Shown here: positions 1 through 9,739 of the stretch, piece after piece
Position numbering within the stretch: position 1 is the first letter of the stretch
Layout: each line of letters opens with the position of its first letter
Assembly (NCBI RefSeq): GCF_030646115.1
Contig: NZ_JAUSMX010000032.1
Location: 62,001-126,000 of the forward strand
Direction of reading: 5' to 3'
Source: Fluviicoccus sp.
GTDB lineage: Bacteria; Pseudomonadota; Gammaproteobacteria; Pseudomonadales; Moraxellaceae
DNA: 64,000 nucleotides
Notes under the pieces: generated by a model
Told to the model about the DNA's origin: nothing
The model's input: only the letters and a program-made list of their open reading frames with translations
Database searches by the model: none
Translations under genes and position numbers: made by a program

Positions 1-399
1 CAGCAACAGCGCCCGCAGCATCGGCGTGATGTTGAATGCGGTGTAGTTGGCCTCGGCCAGATCACCTTCCGCTTTGCCGCGCATCAGCTCGAAGCCTATG
101 CCGCCCTGCACCCTCTTTTCACCCAGCCACAGGCCGGTGCGCAAGCCTTCCGTTTTGCCGCTGTCGTAGCTGACGGTGTGGGTGGCGGTGACTGGTGCAC
201 AGAAAAAGCACTGGCTGGTGGCGGTGACTGCATTGCTGTCCGCCGGGGCGTTGCCGGCAAACAGGCCGATATAGCCTTCAACAATCACCGTCCGCCAAGG
301 CCGGGGGGCTGCCGGAACGGACCCGCCGTCTTCCTCGTCGGCATGGAGGGTCAAGGGTGACAAGGCCGTCAAAACCAGCAGCAGGGGGGCGAGGCGCAT
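1..399 (-). CDS. Outer-membrane beta-barrel-like protein, 3' part missing (partial)
   Basis: The reading frame is open from an ATG at 399 to the window edge (133 codons), so the C-terminus is cut off. It begins with a clear Sec signal peptide (MRLAPLLLVLTALSPLTLHA, then DEEDGG). The mature part has alternating polar and hydrophobic strands (VEGYIGLFAG, GLRTGLWLGE, GGIGFELMRG) as in small outer-membrane barrels. It carries an unusual CFFC pair in an otherwise Cys-free stretch. ATG 399 is preferred over ATG 405 because GGGAG lies 6 nt upstream of 399 and abuts 405. The barrel assignment is inference from strand pattern; no family is recognised. Confidence 0.6.
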   Translation of the reverse strand, partial: MRLAPLLLVLTALSPLTLHADEEDGGSVPAAPRPWRTVIVEGYIGLFAGNAPADSNAVTATSQCFFCAPVTATHTVSYDSGKTEGLRTGLWLGEKRVQGGIGFELMRGKAEGDLAEANYTAFNITPMLRALLL

Positions 400-504
400 G
401 GACATCTCCCGGTAGGATATTCCTTGAATTCTAGCTAAATTCCCGGGATTTGGCCTGGTTATTTAGAAGATGAATCCCACACATCCGGTCGTCCCCTTTT
501 GAAC

Positions 505-533
505 TTGACGTTGTCAATATCAGGCCGCATGAT
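505..533 (+). promoter_or_regulatory. Sigma-70-like promoter with palindrome, carotenoid oxygenase gene
   Basis: TTGACG (505-510), 17 nt, then CATGAT (528-533), 35 bp before the start codon. The -35 is part of a perfect inverted repeat TTGAC-GTT-GTCAA (505-517), a possible repressor operator. Both calls are by eye. Confidence 0.4.
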
Positions 534-568
534 GCATAAACAATAGTCAGAAAATCCGAGGGAATCCC

Positions 569-1978
569 ATGTCCACAGCCGAAGCCCTGGCCGAACGCGG
601 CACCGCCTGGTTGATCAAACGCTTGCAGCAGCGCGTGCCCTACGACGCCGAAAATCCCTTCCTGCGCGGTGCGCTGGCCCCGGTCAACGTGGAAAGCACC
701 GTCACCGACCTCAAGGTCACCGGCAAGATTCCCAAGGAGCTGAACGGTCTGCTGGCGCGCATCGGACCCAATCCGCTGAACGTGCCCAACCCCGCCTCCT
801 ACCACTGGTTCCTGGGCGACGGCATGGTGCACGGCCTGCGCCTGCGCGACGGCAAGGCGCAGTGGTACCGCAACCGCTGGGTGGGCGTGGACGGCGTCAA
901 CAAGGCGCTGGGACGGCCGAAAGCTCCCGGTTCGCGTCGCGGGGCCATTGAGGTGGTCAACACCAACATCGTCGGCCATGCCGGTCGGTTGTGGGCGCTG
1001 GTGGAGGCGGGCGCACTTCCGGTGGAAATGGATGGCGAGCTGAACACCGTCAAGCACGGCCTGTTCGACAGCAGCATCCGCGCCGCCTTTTCCGCCCACC
1101 CGCATCTGGATCCGGACACCGGCCATCTGCATGCCGTCTGCTATGACCCGCTGTACCAGAACCGGGTGCAGCACGTTGTCATTGACCCGGCCGGGCAGGT
1201 GGCGCGGCAGGTCAACGTGCCGGTCAGCCACGGCCCCATGATCCACGACTGCGCTATCACCCAGAGTCAGGTGGTGATTCTTGACCTGCCGGTCACATTC
1301 TCGGTGAGGTCGATGCTGCAGGGCTCCGGCCTGCCTTATGCTTGGAATCCGAAGCACGAGGCGCGCGTCGGCTTGCTGCCGAAGCAGGGCGGGGCGGAGG
1401 AAGTGCGCTGGTTCAGCGTTGATCCCTGTTATGTCTTCCACCCCTGCAACGCCTACGATCTGCCGGACGGCAGCGCCATTCTCGATGTGGTGGTGCATGA
1501 GCGCATGTTCGACCGTTCGCTGCACGGCCCGGAAAGCCAGAAAGTCACCTTCGAGCGCTGGAAACTGGACAACGCCACGCGGCGGGTGCAGCGCACGGTG
1601 TTGTCGGAGCGGGGACAGGAATTCCCGCGTTTTGACGAGCGCCTGACTGGCAAGCCTTACCGCTATGCCTATTCGGCAGGTATTGATATCGACAACCAGC
1701 AGCCGCAGCCGCTGATCCGTCATGACCTGCAGACCGGCGCGGTCGATTTTCACCATTACGGTCCCAGCCATGCCACTGGCGAGGTGGTGTTTGTGCCGCG
1801 CTCCGCTGGCAGCGCCGAGAATGACGGCTGGCTGTTGTCCTATGTCTATGACCTGGCGCGGGCGCGCAGCCAGGTGGTGATTGTCAACGCCGGGGATCTG
1901 GGCGGGGAGCCGCAGGCGGTGATCGAGTTGGGGGTGCGGGTGCCGATGGGCTTTCACGGCAACTGGATTCCCGACTGA
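569..1978 (+). CDS. Carotenoid oxygenase family protein (RPE65/CCD)
   Basis: A 469-residue protein of the carotenoid / lignostilbene cleavage oxygenase family. These are seven-bladed propellers with non-haem Fe(II) held by four histidines that cleave a conjugated C=C bond with O2. Family hallmarks are the N-terminal RIGPNP and HWFLGDGMVHGLRL segments and histidines in SAHPHLD, PMIHDCAIT, VFHPCNAYD and the terminal FHGNWIPD (His463). Length is normal and there is no signal peptide, so it is cytoplasmic or membrane-associated. GAGGGA precedes the ATG. It is monocistronic, ending before a hairpin and tRNA-Gly. The substrate (carotenoid, apocarotenoid or stilbene) cannot be told from sequence. 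The long antisense frame opposite is a shadow. Confidence 0.9.
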   Translation: MSTAEALAERGTAWLIKRLQQRVPYDAENPFLRGALAPVNVESTVTDLKVTGKIPKELNGLLARIGPNPLNVPNPASYHWFLGDGMVHGLRLRDGKAQWYRNRWVGVDGVNKALGRPKAPGSRRGAIEVVNTNIVGHAGRLWALVEAGALPVEMDGELNTVKHGLFDSSIRAAFSAHPHLDPDTGHLHAVCYDPLYQNRVQHVVIDPAGQVARQVNVPVSHGPMIHDCAITQSQVVILDLPVTFSVRSMLQGSGLPYAWNPKHEARVGLLPKQGGAEEVRWFSVDPCYVFHPCNAYDLPDGSAILDVVVHERMFDRSLHGPESQKVTFERWKLDNATRRVQRTVLSERGQEFPRFDERLTGKPYRYAYSAGIDIDNQQPQPLIRHDLQTGAVDFHHYGPSHATGEVVFVPRSAGSAENDGWLLSYVYDLARARSQVVIVNAGDLGGEPQAVIELGVRVPMGFHGNWIPD

Positions 1979-1987
1979 GCCGTGGAA

Positions 1988-2012
1988 GGGGAAGGCAGTG
2001 CTTGCCTTCCCC
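1988..2012 (+). terminator. Hairpin after carotenoid oxygenase
   Basis: Perfect 10-bp stem GGGGAAGGCA / TGCCTTCCCC with a 5-nt loop. There is no T run, so termination strength is uncertain. Confidence 0.4.
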
Positions 2013-2041
2013 CGTGCCGCCTTCTACAATCGTCGCTCGTT

Positions 2042-2115
2042 GCGGGCGTCGTATAGTGGTAATACCCTAGCTTCCCAAGCTAGAGCTGAGGGTTCGATTC
2101 CCTTCGCCCGCTCCA
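2042..2115 (+). tRNA. tRNA-Gly (anticodon CCC)
   Basis: Complete cloverleaf: acceptor GCGGGCG/CGCCCGC, D-loop with GG, anticodon stem CTAGC/GCTAG around loop TTCCCAA (anticodon CCC, reads GGG), T-arm with GTTCGATTC, discriminator T and genome-encoded CCA at 2113-2115. Confidence 0.95.
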
Positions 2116-2122
2116 TATTTTA

Positions 2123-2187
2123 CCGTTCCGGTGTGCCGGAACGGGGGAAAGCCTCAGGCCGGACCGGTTTGGGGCTTTTTGGTTTTT
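2123..2187 (+). terminator. Hairpin and T-rich terminator after tRNA-Gly
   Basis: CCGTTCCGG-TGTG-CCGGAACGG (2123-2144), then AAAGCC...GGCTTT pairing with T runs at 2176-2180 and 2183-2187. Confidence 0.55.
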
Positions 2188-2255
2188 GGGGAAAGGGCCG
2201 CTTTGGATGCCCTGCGCCGCCATAAGATATTCATAATAAAATCCCGAGGAAAACC

Positions 2256-5200
2256 ATGCATCCGGACAACATGGTCAAGCTGATAATGGCTTTATTGACG
2301 GCTTGGATGCTGCAAGCCTGCGGCGGAGGCGGCGGTGACAGCAGCGGCAGCACTGCCCCAACGCCGCTGGCCAACAGCGCGGCAGCCAGCCTGAACGCCA
2401 ATACCGTGGTCATCACCGCTCAGGATGCCGGCAAATTGTCTGCCGTCACCCGCCAGGCAGCCGGTAAAAAGACCCTGACCCTGGCCGCCGATGCACCGCT
2501 GCTCAAGGATCTGGCGGTTGGAAAAGTGGTCTACCTGCCGGGCGGCCGCGACAGCCGTTACCCCTTCGGCCTGTCCGGCAAGGTGACAGCCCTGACGCCC
2601 CGTGGCGGACAGGTTGATGTGGTCCTGACCCCGGTGCTGCTGACGGAAGTCTTCGATAAAATCAATGAGCACACGGTTGAAACGGTATCGCCCGCCAATG
2701 TGCTGGGCGTGATCGCCGCCCCCGGCGCCGAAGTCAGCATGAGCTTTGCCCCGGCCGCTCCCGTTGCGGCCGTCCAGTCCACCGGTTTCTGGCCGGAGGA
2801 CCCGGACGCCAATCCCCGTATTACCGGAACAGACGGAGCCAACGGCGCTTCCTTCAAGTTGAATTATGACCGTGTCATCTATGACCGCGATGACAACCTG
2901 GCCACCAAGGGTGATCAGGTGGTGCTGAGCGTGACGTATGAAGCCCGGAACCTGGTGGTGGAAAAGGATCTGGACTATGACGTTAAGCGCAGCGGCGAGC
3001 CGTTGAAGTCCTTCAAGATGCGCACGCGCGGCATCACCTCGTTTTCGGCGACCCTCAAGGGCAACATGAAATTACCGGCCTCAGACGGTTCGGCTGCCCT
3101 GGCCAACGCCAAGGCCTGGGATGCGCTGGAAAAGGCGGCCTTCAATCAGTTGGGCATAGACTTTACCGCCGCCGGGCTGGATGGCGTCGACAAGCAAGGG
3201 CGTTTGCCGCTGGTCGGCATTCCCATCAATGCCCGGACACCTGTTGCCCCTGGTGCCGGTGCCAATGACAGCAAGCTGGCGGAAACCCGGCCGGGCGGAT
3301 TCATTCTCTGGGTCAGCCTGGCTTCGGACGGGACGGTGGAGCTGGGCGGTGAAGACCCGGCTGACAGCGCTGAGCTGGCTGTGCGGCAGAATCCGGGAAA
3401 CCTGGATTTTGGCGTGGAAAGCATGTTCAACACGGCCGTCAAACGCTTCGAACTCAGCGGATTCAACCGCCTGGAAGGGCTTAATCCTCAGGAAAACCTG
3501 CTGGAGGCCCCGATTCTCAAAGGCAAGGTGCGGCTGGAGCAGCGCTTCGGGGTGACGACGGAGGTGGATGCGTTCCTGGGCGGCGCACGCTTTGCCAATA
3601 CGGCAGCTTTTGTCGGGGAGAGTTCCCGGCTGAGCGGATTGGTGGAGGGAGGAATGGCCTGGAAAAGCCTGGACAGCCCGCTGGTCACCGGCAAAGGCTG
3701 CTGGAATGCCGAGATCGGCGCCGGCTTGATTGCCACGGCGCAGCTCAGGATGGGTGACGGCGATACGCACGGGTTCCGGCAGCAATTCCCGGCGGAAACC
3801 GGCCGGGAGGGCTTGAATGGTTCGACGTGGTATAGAACCCAGACACCGCTGTCGGAGGAGCCGGTCTGTTTCAATGTGCCGGTGTTGAGTCCGGGTTTTG
3901 ACTACGCCGTGACGGCGCTGGACAACAATCAGGTGACGGTGGTGTTCAATATTCAGCCGACGTTCAGCTTGACGGCTCCCGAGGACATCCGCCGCTGGGA
4001 GTTCCTGGTGGACGGCGTCAGCTATACCCCTGCCCTTGACCGGGACCATGTCCAGTTTGTGCATGATTTTCCGGTCAGCAGTCCTGCCGCACATGTGGTG
4101 GTGCTCCGGGTGACCGACAAGCACGGACAGATCCGAAGCATCAAGAAAACACTGGCCCTGGCGGATATTCCGCCCCTGGTTGATTTCAGTTGGGATGCCG
4201 TCAAATGCCGCACGGTGACGTTCAGGGCGACGGCCCAGGTCATGTCGTACCCGGACGTCAATTCAGTCCGGATGCATCAATGGGACTTTGGTGACGGTAC
4301 TCCGCCGGTATCTGCGGGCGGGACGGTCAGCCACACCTATGCGGGCTGCGGCAGTTATCAGGTTTCCTTGCAGGTGACGGATGCGCTGCAGTTGCAGTCC
4401 TCACGCAGCAAAACCATCGATACGTCGAATATCGGGGTGGTGGTGAACCGTATTTCCCTGCAACCGGCTTCCCCCCGGTTTGGCCAGCCGGTCAGGGTGG
4501 AGCTGGAAGGCAAGGATCTGCCCCCGGATCTGAAACTGGCTTGCCAAAGCTGCCTGGACGGTGTTTCGCAATTGTTGTCTGAAAGTACCGCCTCGCGGCG
4601 TATCTATGTGTTTACGCCCCGAACCCTGTCCATGGATATGTCTTTGAATGACATGCTGTCCATTGCGGAAAGTGATGACAATCTGCTGGCCCGGCAGGCT
4701 TTTGTCGTTTATGCAGCGGGTATTGATCCGGTGGAGGGCGGCCTGCTCAATGACACCGGTATCACCGATTGTTATGACAGCAGTTCCCTGCTGGGCGATT
4801 GCGCCACGGCCGGACTTGGCTTGTGGGGCGGCCTGAATCAGGACGGGGAAGCCGGTCGGGATGCGCTGGCGGCCCAGGGCCGGTTGGCCAAGACCGGAGG
4901 CGGCCGCGGCGGCTTTGACTTCACCAAGGTGGGAGTAAACGGCGAAATATTGCCGGAATCCGCCGCCAGCTGGCATTGCGTGCGCGACAACCACACCGGT
5001 CTGATGTGGGAAGTTAAAACAGACGATGGCGGCTACCGTGACAAGGATAACGTCTATACATGGTTTAACGCCGACTCCGACACCAACGGCGGCTTCTCCG
5101 GGGTGGAAAACGGAGGGGGAAATACGCAGGCGTTCGTGGAGAAGATCAACCTTCAGGGGCTTTGCGGCTTTCAGGACTGGCGTTTGCCCAGCCGAAGCGA

Positions 5201-5417
5201 ACTGGTCGGTCTGGTCGATTACGGCAAGCCGGTAACGACAGCGGCCGCGATAGAGGCGTTTTATTTTCCGAACACGATGGCCGGCGCATATGCGAGTTCA
5301 TCACCGGTGGCGGGTAATGGCCAAGAGGCGTGGATAGTCTCCTTTGATTTCGGCTATGCCGGCAATTTCAGTAAAAGAGGGCTGTTCCATGTCCGGGTAG
5401 TGCGTTCGCTTCGCTAA
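2256..5417 (+). CDS. Large lipoprotein with PKD domain and C-terminal DUF1566 (Lcl-like) domain
   Basis: A 1053-residue predicted lipoprotein. GAGGAAAACC sets the ATG; the signal sequence ends in lipobox LQAC (Cys22) followed by a Gly/Ser linker. Residues ~30-640 are beta-rich and not recognised. A PKD domain lies at about 645-730 (WDFGDG ... VSHTYAGCGSYQVSLQVTD). The last ~130 residues form a DUF1566 domain (TGLMWEVK, GFQDWRLPSRSEL, YASSSPV, FHVRVVRS), found in secreted or surface proteins and C-type-lectin-like in some members. Probably outer-membrane anchored and surface or periplasmic. The next gene, 42 bp downstream, carries the same C-terminal domain alone, so the two probably form a functional pair. 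Confidence 0.85.
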   Translation: MHPDNMVKLIMALLTAWMLQACGGGGGDSSGSTAPTPLANSAAASLNANTVVITAQDAGKLSAVTRQAAGKKTLTLAADAPLLKDLAVGKVVYLPGGRDSRYPFGLSGKVTALTPRGGQVDVVLTPVLLTEVFDKINEHTVETVSPANVLGVIAAPGAEVSMSFAPAAPVAAVQSTGFWPEDPDANPRITGTDGANGASFKLNYDRVIYDRDDNLATKGDQVVLSVTYEARNLVVEKDLDYDVKRSGEPLKSFKMRTRGITSFSATLKGNMKLPASDGSAALANAKAWDALEKAAFNQLGIDFTAAGLDGVDKQGRLPLVGIPINARTPVAPGAGANDSKLAETRPGGFILWVSLASDGTVELGGEDPADSAELAVRQNPGNLDFGVESMFNTAVKRFELSGFNRLEGLNPQENLLEAPILKGKVRLEQRFGVTTEVDAFLGGARFANTAAFVGESSRLSGLVEGGMAWKSLDSPLVTGKGCWNAEIGAGLIATAQLRMGDGDTHGFRQQFPAETGREGLNGSTWYRTQTPLSEEPVCFNVPVLSPGFDYAVTALDNNQVTVVFNIQPTFSLTAPEDIRRWEFLVDGVSYTPALDRDHVQFVHDFPVSSPAAHVVVLRVTDKHGQIRSIKKTLALADIPPLVDFSWDAVKCRTVTFRATAQVMSYPDVNSVRMHQWDFGDGTPPVSAGGTVSHTYAGCGSYQVSLQVTDALQLQSSRSKTIDTSNIGVVVNRISLQPASPRFGQPVRVELEGKDLPPDLKLACQSCLDGVSQLLSESTASRRIYVFTPRTLSMDMSLNDMLSIAESDDNLLARQAFVVYAAGIDPVEGGLLNDTGITDCYDSSSLLGDCATAGLGLWGGLNQDGEAGRDALAAQGRLAKTGGGRGGFDFTKVGVNGEILPESAASWHCVRDNHTGLMWEVKTDDGGYRDKDNVYTWFNADSDTNGGFSGVENGGGNTQAFVEKINLQGLCGFQDWRLPSRSELVGLVDYGKPVTTAAAIEAFYFPNTMAGAYASSSPVAGNGQEAWIVSFDFGYAGNFSKRGLFHVRVVRSLR

Positions 5418-5459
5418 CCGGTTCTGGCTGCGCTGTATGGCATTGAGAGGAGTAAGATC

Positions 5460-5963
5460 ATGATTTACCGGCTAATGGCGGTGGCATCCGCCTGGCTCTT
5501 GCTGGCGGTGACCGCCAGGGCGCAAACCTGTAATCCCCATATTCCGGTTGTGGCGGCCGACAGTCGCTATGAGGTGTTGGCCAGTGAAGCCGAAGTCAGG
5601 GACAGCCGAACGGGTCTGGTCTGGCAGCGCTGCAGTCTGGGCCAGAACTGGAGTGCAGGCCGTTGCAACGGCACGGCCTCCGCTCTGAACTGGCAGGGCG
5701 CGCTGCAAGCCGCGCGGGTGGCCGGGAATGATTGGCGTCTGCCGGACATCAAGGAGCTGCAAAGTCTGGTGGAGGATGCTTGTCAGTCGCCGGCCATTAA
5801 CACCGCACTGTTTCCTGGAACGGTCAATGACTGGTATTGGAGCTCTTCGCCCGTGGTGACGTACCCCGCCTTTGCCTGGTATGTGCATTTCGGATCGGGG
5901 AATTCCTATGGTGACGCCAAGTCCGGTGAGCGATTGGTGCGGATGGTGCGTTCCGGCCTGTAG
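5460..5963 (+). CDS. Secreted DUF1566 domain protein
   Basis: A 167-residue protein with a Sec signal (MIYRLMAVASAWLLLAVTARA, then QTC) and one DUF1566/Lcl domain: TGLVWQRCSLGQ, NDWRLPDIKELQSLV, DWYWSSSPV, ERLVRMVRSGL. It repeats the domain ending the preceding lipoprotein. AGAGGAG lies 8 nt before the ATG. Four cysteines in the mature region suggest disulfides. It ends at a strong bidirectional terminator. Likely periplasmic or secreted; function unknown. Confidence 0.85.
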   Translation: MIYRLMAVASAWLLLAVTARAQTCNPHIPVVAADSRYEVLASEAEVRDSRTGLVWQRCSLGQNWSAGRCNGTASALNWQGALQAARVAGNDWRLPDIKELQSLVEDACQSPAINTALFPGTVNDWYWSSSPVVTYPAFAWYVHFGSGNSYGDAKSGERLVRMVRSGL

Positions 5964-6003
5964 CTTCGGGCGCAAGGCCCATTGACCTGGGTTTGATATG
6001 CCT

Positions 6004-6042
6004 GAAAAAGCCTCATGCCTTCGCTGGCATGAGGCTTTTTTG
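6004..6042. terminator. Bidirectional rho-independent terminator (DUF1566 gene / katG)
   Basis: GCCTCATGCC (6010-6019), loop TTCGCT, GGCATGAGGC (6026-6035), T6 on the + side and an A run on the left that is a T run on the minus strand. It serves both convergent genes. Confidence 0.9.
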
Positions 6043-6053
6043 TCGGCCCGCTG

Positions 6054-8396
<2,343 letters not shown>

Positions 8397-8447
8397 TCAG
8401 TGGGGCTGACAGCACATACGGCCGGGGTTTGAGGGAGATGTGACAGG

Positions 8448-8475
8448 ACCGGCGCGGCCTCATGGCTGCGCCGGT
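8448..8475 (-). terminator. Hairpin after START-domain gene
   Basis: ACCGGCGC / GCGCCGGT stem extended by GCC/GGC, 13 bp past the stop of the START gene; no T run. Confidence 0.4.
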
Positions 8476-8488
8476 AGCGCGGGGAGCC

Positions 8489-9217
8489 TCAGTTTTCCTG
8501 TATCAGGTTGAACGGTAACGGCCCCTTGGCGTCTTTGTACTTGGGCAACTGCACCATGCGCTGCAGGCCCAGCACGGTGTAATAGGGGGCCTGCCGCTGC
8601 ACCGCGTTGATCGCCCAGGACGGCGCCAGTCCGCCCGGATCAATGAAGCCTTCCACTTCCACCCGCACCTGGTCGTCGCTGATCGGCGTGAATTTAACCA
8701 CCATATCCTCGGCGTCCATGCGCACCAGCGGCGGCTTGGGCGGCAGGAAGTTGGGCTCGGCCTTCAGGCGCAAGGCGCCATAACCCTTGCGTTCCGTATA
8801 TGGCTCCACCGTGACCCGGATAATGGCGTCACGGTCCGGCAGGGTGACAGGGGCGTCATGCTGCACGTAATAATAGAATTCGGTGGGGGAAACCTTCTTT
8901 AGCACTCGGGCTTCACGCACGGTCCAGAACCAGCGGGTATAACTTTCAATATCCAGATAGACCCGCGCCAGCGTCATGAACGGCGCATCCACCAGATAGT
9001 CCAGCTTGAAGGACCGAACGCCCTTGCCGTCTTCGCGCTTGGTGTAGGCCTTGATGTTTCGGCGGGTGTCGTGTTTCACCAACTGCCAGTCGCTGAAGGA
9101 GTTGGTGCCGCGCAATTCATCCAGGTCGTCATCGACATCGGCGTGGGAGATGGCGGGCAGGCCGACGGCCAGGGCCATCACGGTCAGCGCCATGCGCAGG
9201 GATTTTCTTCTAATCAT
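8489..9217 (-). CDS. Secreted START/SRPBCC-domain protein
   Basis: A 242-residue protein with a signal peptide ending near ISHA/DV, then a START-like lipid-binding domain (SFSDWQLVKHDTRRNIKAYTKRE ... DYLVDAPFMTLARVYLDIESYTRWFW ... FYYYVQHDAPVTLPDRDAII ... VEGFIDPGGLAPSWAINAVQRQAPYYTVLGLQRMV). Predicted periplasmic binder of a hydrophobic ligand. AGAGGG precedes the ATG. A close paralogue lies at 57638-58345 with the same motifs in the same order. Divergent from feoAB. Ligand unknown. Confidence 0.85.
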   Translation of the reverse strand: MIRRKSLRMALTVMALAVGLPAISHADVDDDLDELRGTNSFSDWQLVKHDTRRNIKAYTKREDGKGVRSFKLDYLVDAPFMTLARVYLDIESYTRWFWTVREARVLKKVSPTEFYYYVQHDAPVTLPDRDAIIRVTVEPYTERKGYGALRLKAEPNFLPPKPPLVRMDAEDMVVKFTPISDDQVRVEVEGFIDPGGLAPSWAINAVQRQAPYYTVLGLQRMVQLPKYKDAKGPLPFNLIQEN

Positions 9218-9393
9218 GAAACCCTCTTCTTGTGGCCAGTTTCGGGGCTCCGGCAGGTGTTGTTATGCTGCTCCGGAGTTGATTCGATCAAAACAGATGA
9301 GGCCTCTTGCAAGCAAGCGTCCAAGTCACAATTTTTCTGTTACAGATTGAAATAACCTTTAAATTTGTGCGGACAATGGGTATTATTGTTTCT

Positions 9394-9431
9394 AAGTGAG
9401 CATCATTGCCAAAAAGCAATCGTTCTCACTT
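9394..9431 (+). promoter_or_regulatory. Imperfect 16-bp inverted repeat upstream of feoA
   Basis: Arms 9394-9409 and 9416-9431 around a CAAAAA spacer; AAGTGAG and CTCACTT ends are exact and ATTGC/GCAAT flank the loop. The right arm read backwards (GTGAGAACGATTGC) resembles Fur-type GAGAA..ATT sites. Confidence 0.45.
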
Positions 9432-9452
9432 GCAATCCATTATTGTTTTCAT

Positions 9453-9471
9453 GATAATGCAATTGTTTCTC
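9453..9471 (+). promoter_or_regulatory. Candidate Fur box upstream of feoA
   Basis: GATAATGCAATTGTTTCTC matches most positions of the 19-bp Fur consensus, including the full GATAATG left part. It ends 14 bp before the feoA start, where Fe-Fur would block transcription. Confidence 0.55.
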
Positions 9472-9484
9472 ATTCAGAGATTGT

Positions 9485-9739
9485 GTGAGCGCCATGACCG
9501 TGAACGTCGCACTGAATCCGCTGCATCGCCTGGCCACCGGCCGCAAAGCCACCATCGCCGGCATTTCTGTCTCCCCGGAATTTTCCCACCGGCTGAGCGC
9601 CCTCGGCCTGCGCGTGGGTGAAATGATTGAAGTCGTCCGCCGCGCCCCCTTTGCCGGGCCCCTCCATCTGAGAATTGGAACGACCGATGTCATCATGCGC
9701 CGCCAGGATGCCGCAGGCATCACCGTCGTCTTCGCCTGA
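9485..9739 (+). CDS. feoA: Ferrous iron transport protein A
   Basis: An 84-residue FeoA: small cytoplasmic SH3-like protein that supports FeoB-mediated Fe(II) uptake. Recognised by LSALGLRVGEMIEVVRRAPFAGPLHLRIGTTDVIMRRQDA and its place immediately before feoB. Starts at GTG 9485, or ATG 9494 (MTVNVAL); neither has a strong ribosome binding site. The end overlaps feoB by 32 nt, suggesting coupled translation. Fur-like sites lie upstream. No feoC follows. Confidence 0.93.
   Translation: MSAMTVNVALNPLHRLATGRKATIAGISVSPEFSHRLSALGLRVGEMIEVVRRAPFAGPLHLRIGTTDVIMRRQDAAGITVVFA

Noticed and set aside
431..1957. 508-codon frame opposite the carotenoid oxygenase
   Set aside because: Low-complexity His/Arg/Val shadow; the + strand gene has all four iron histidines.
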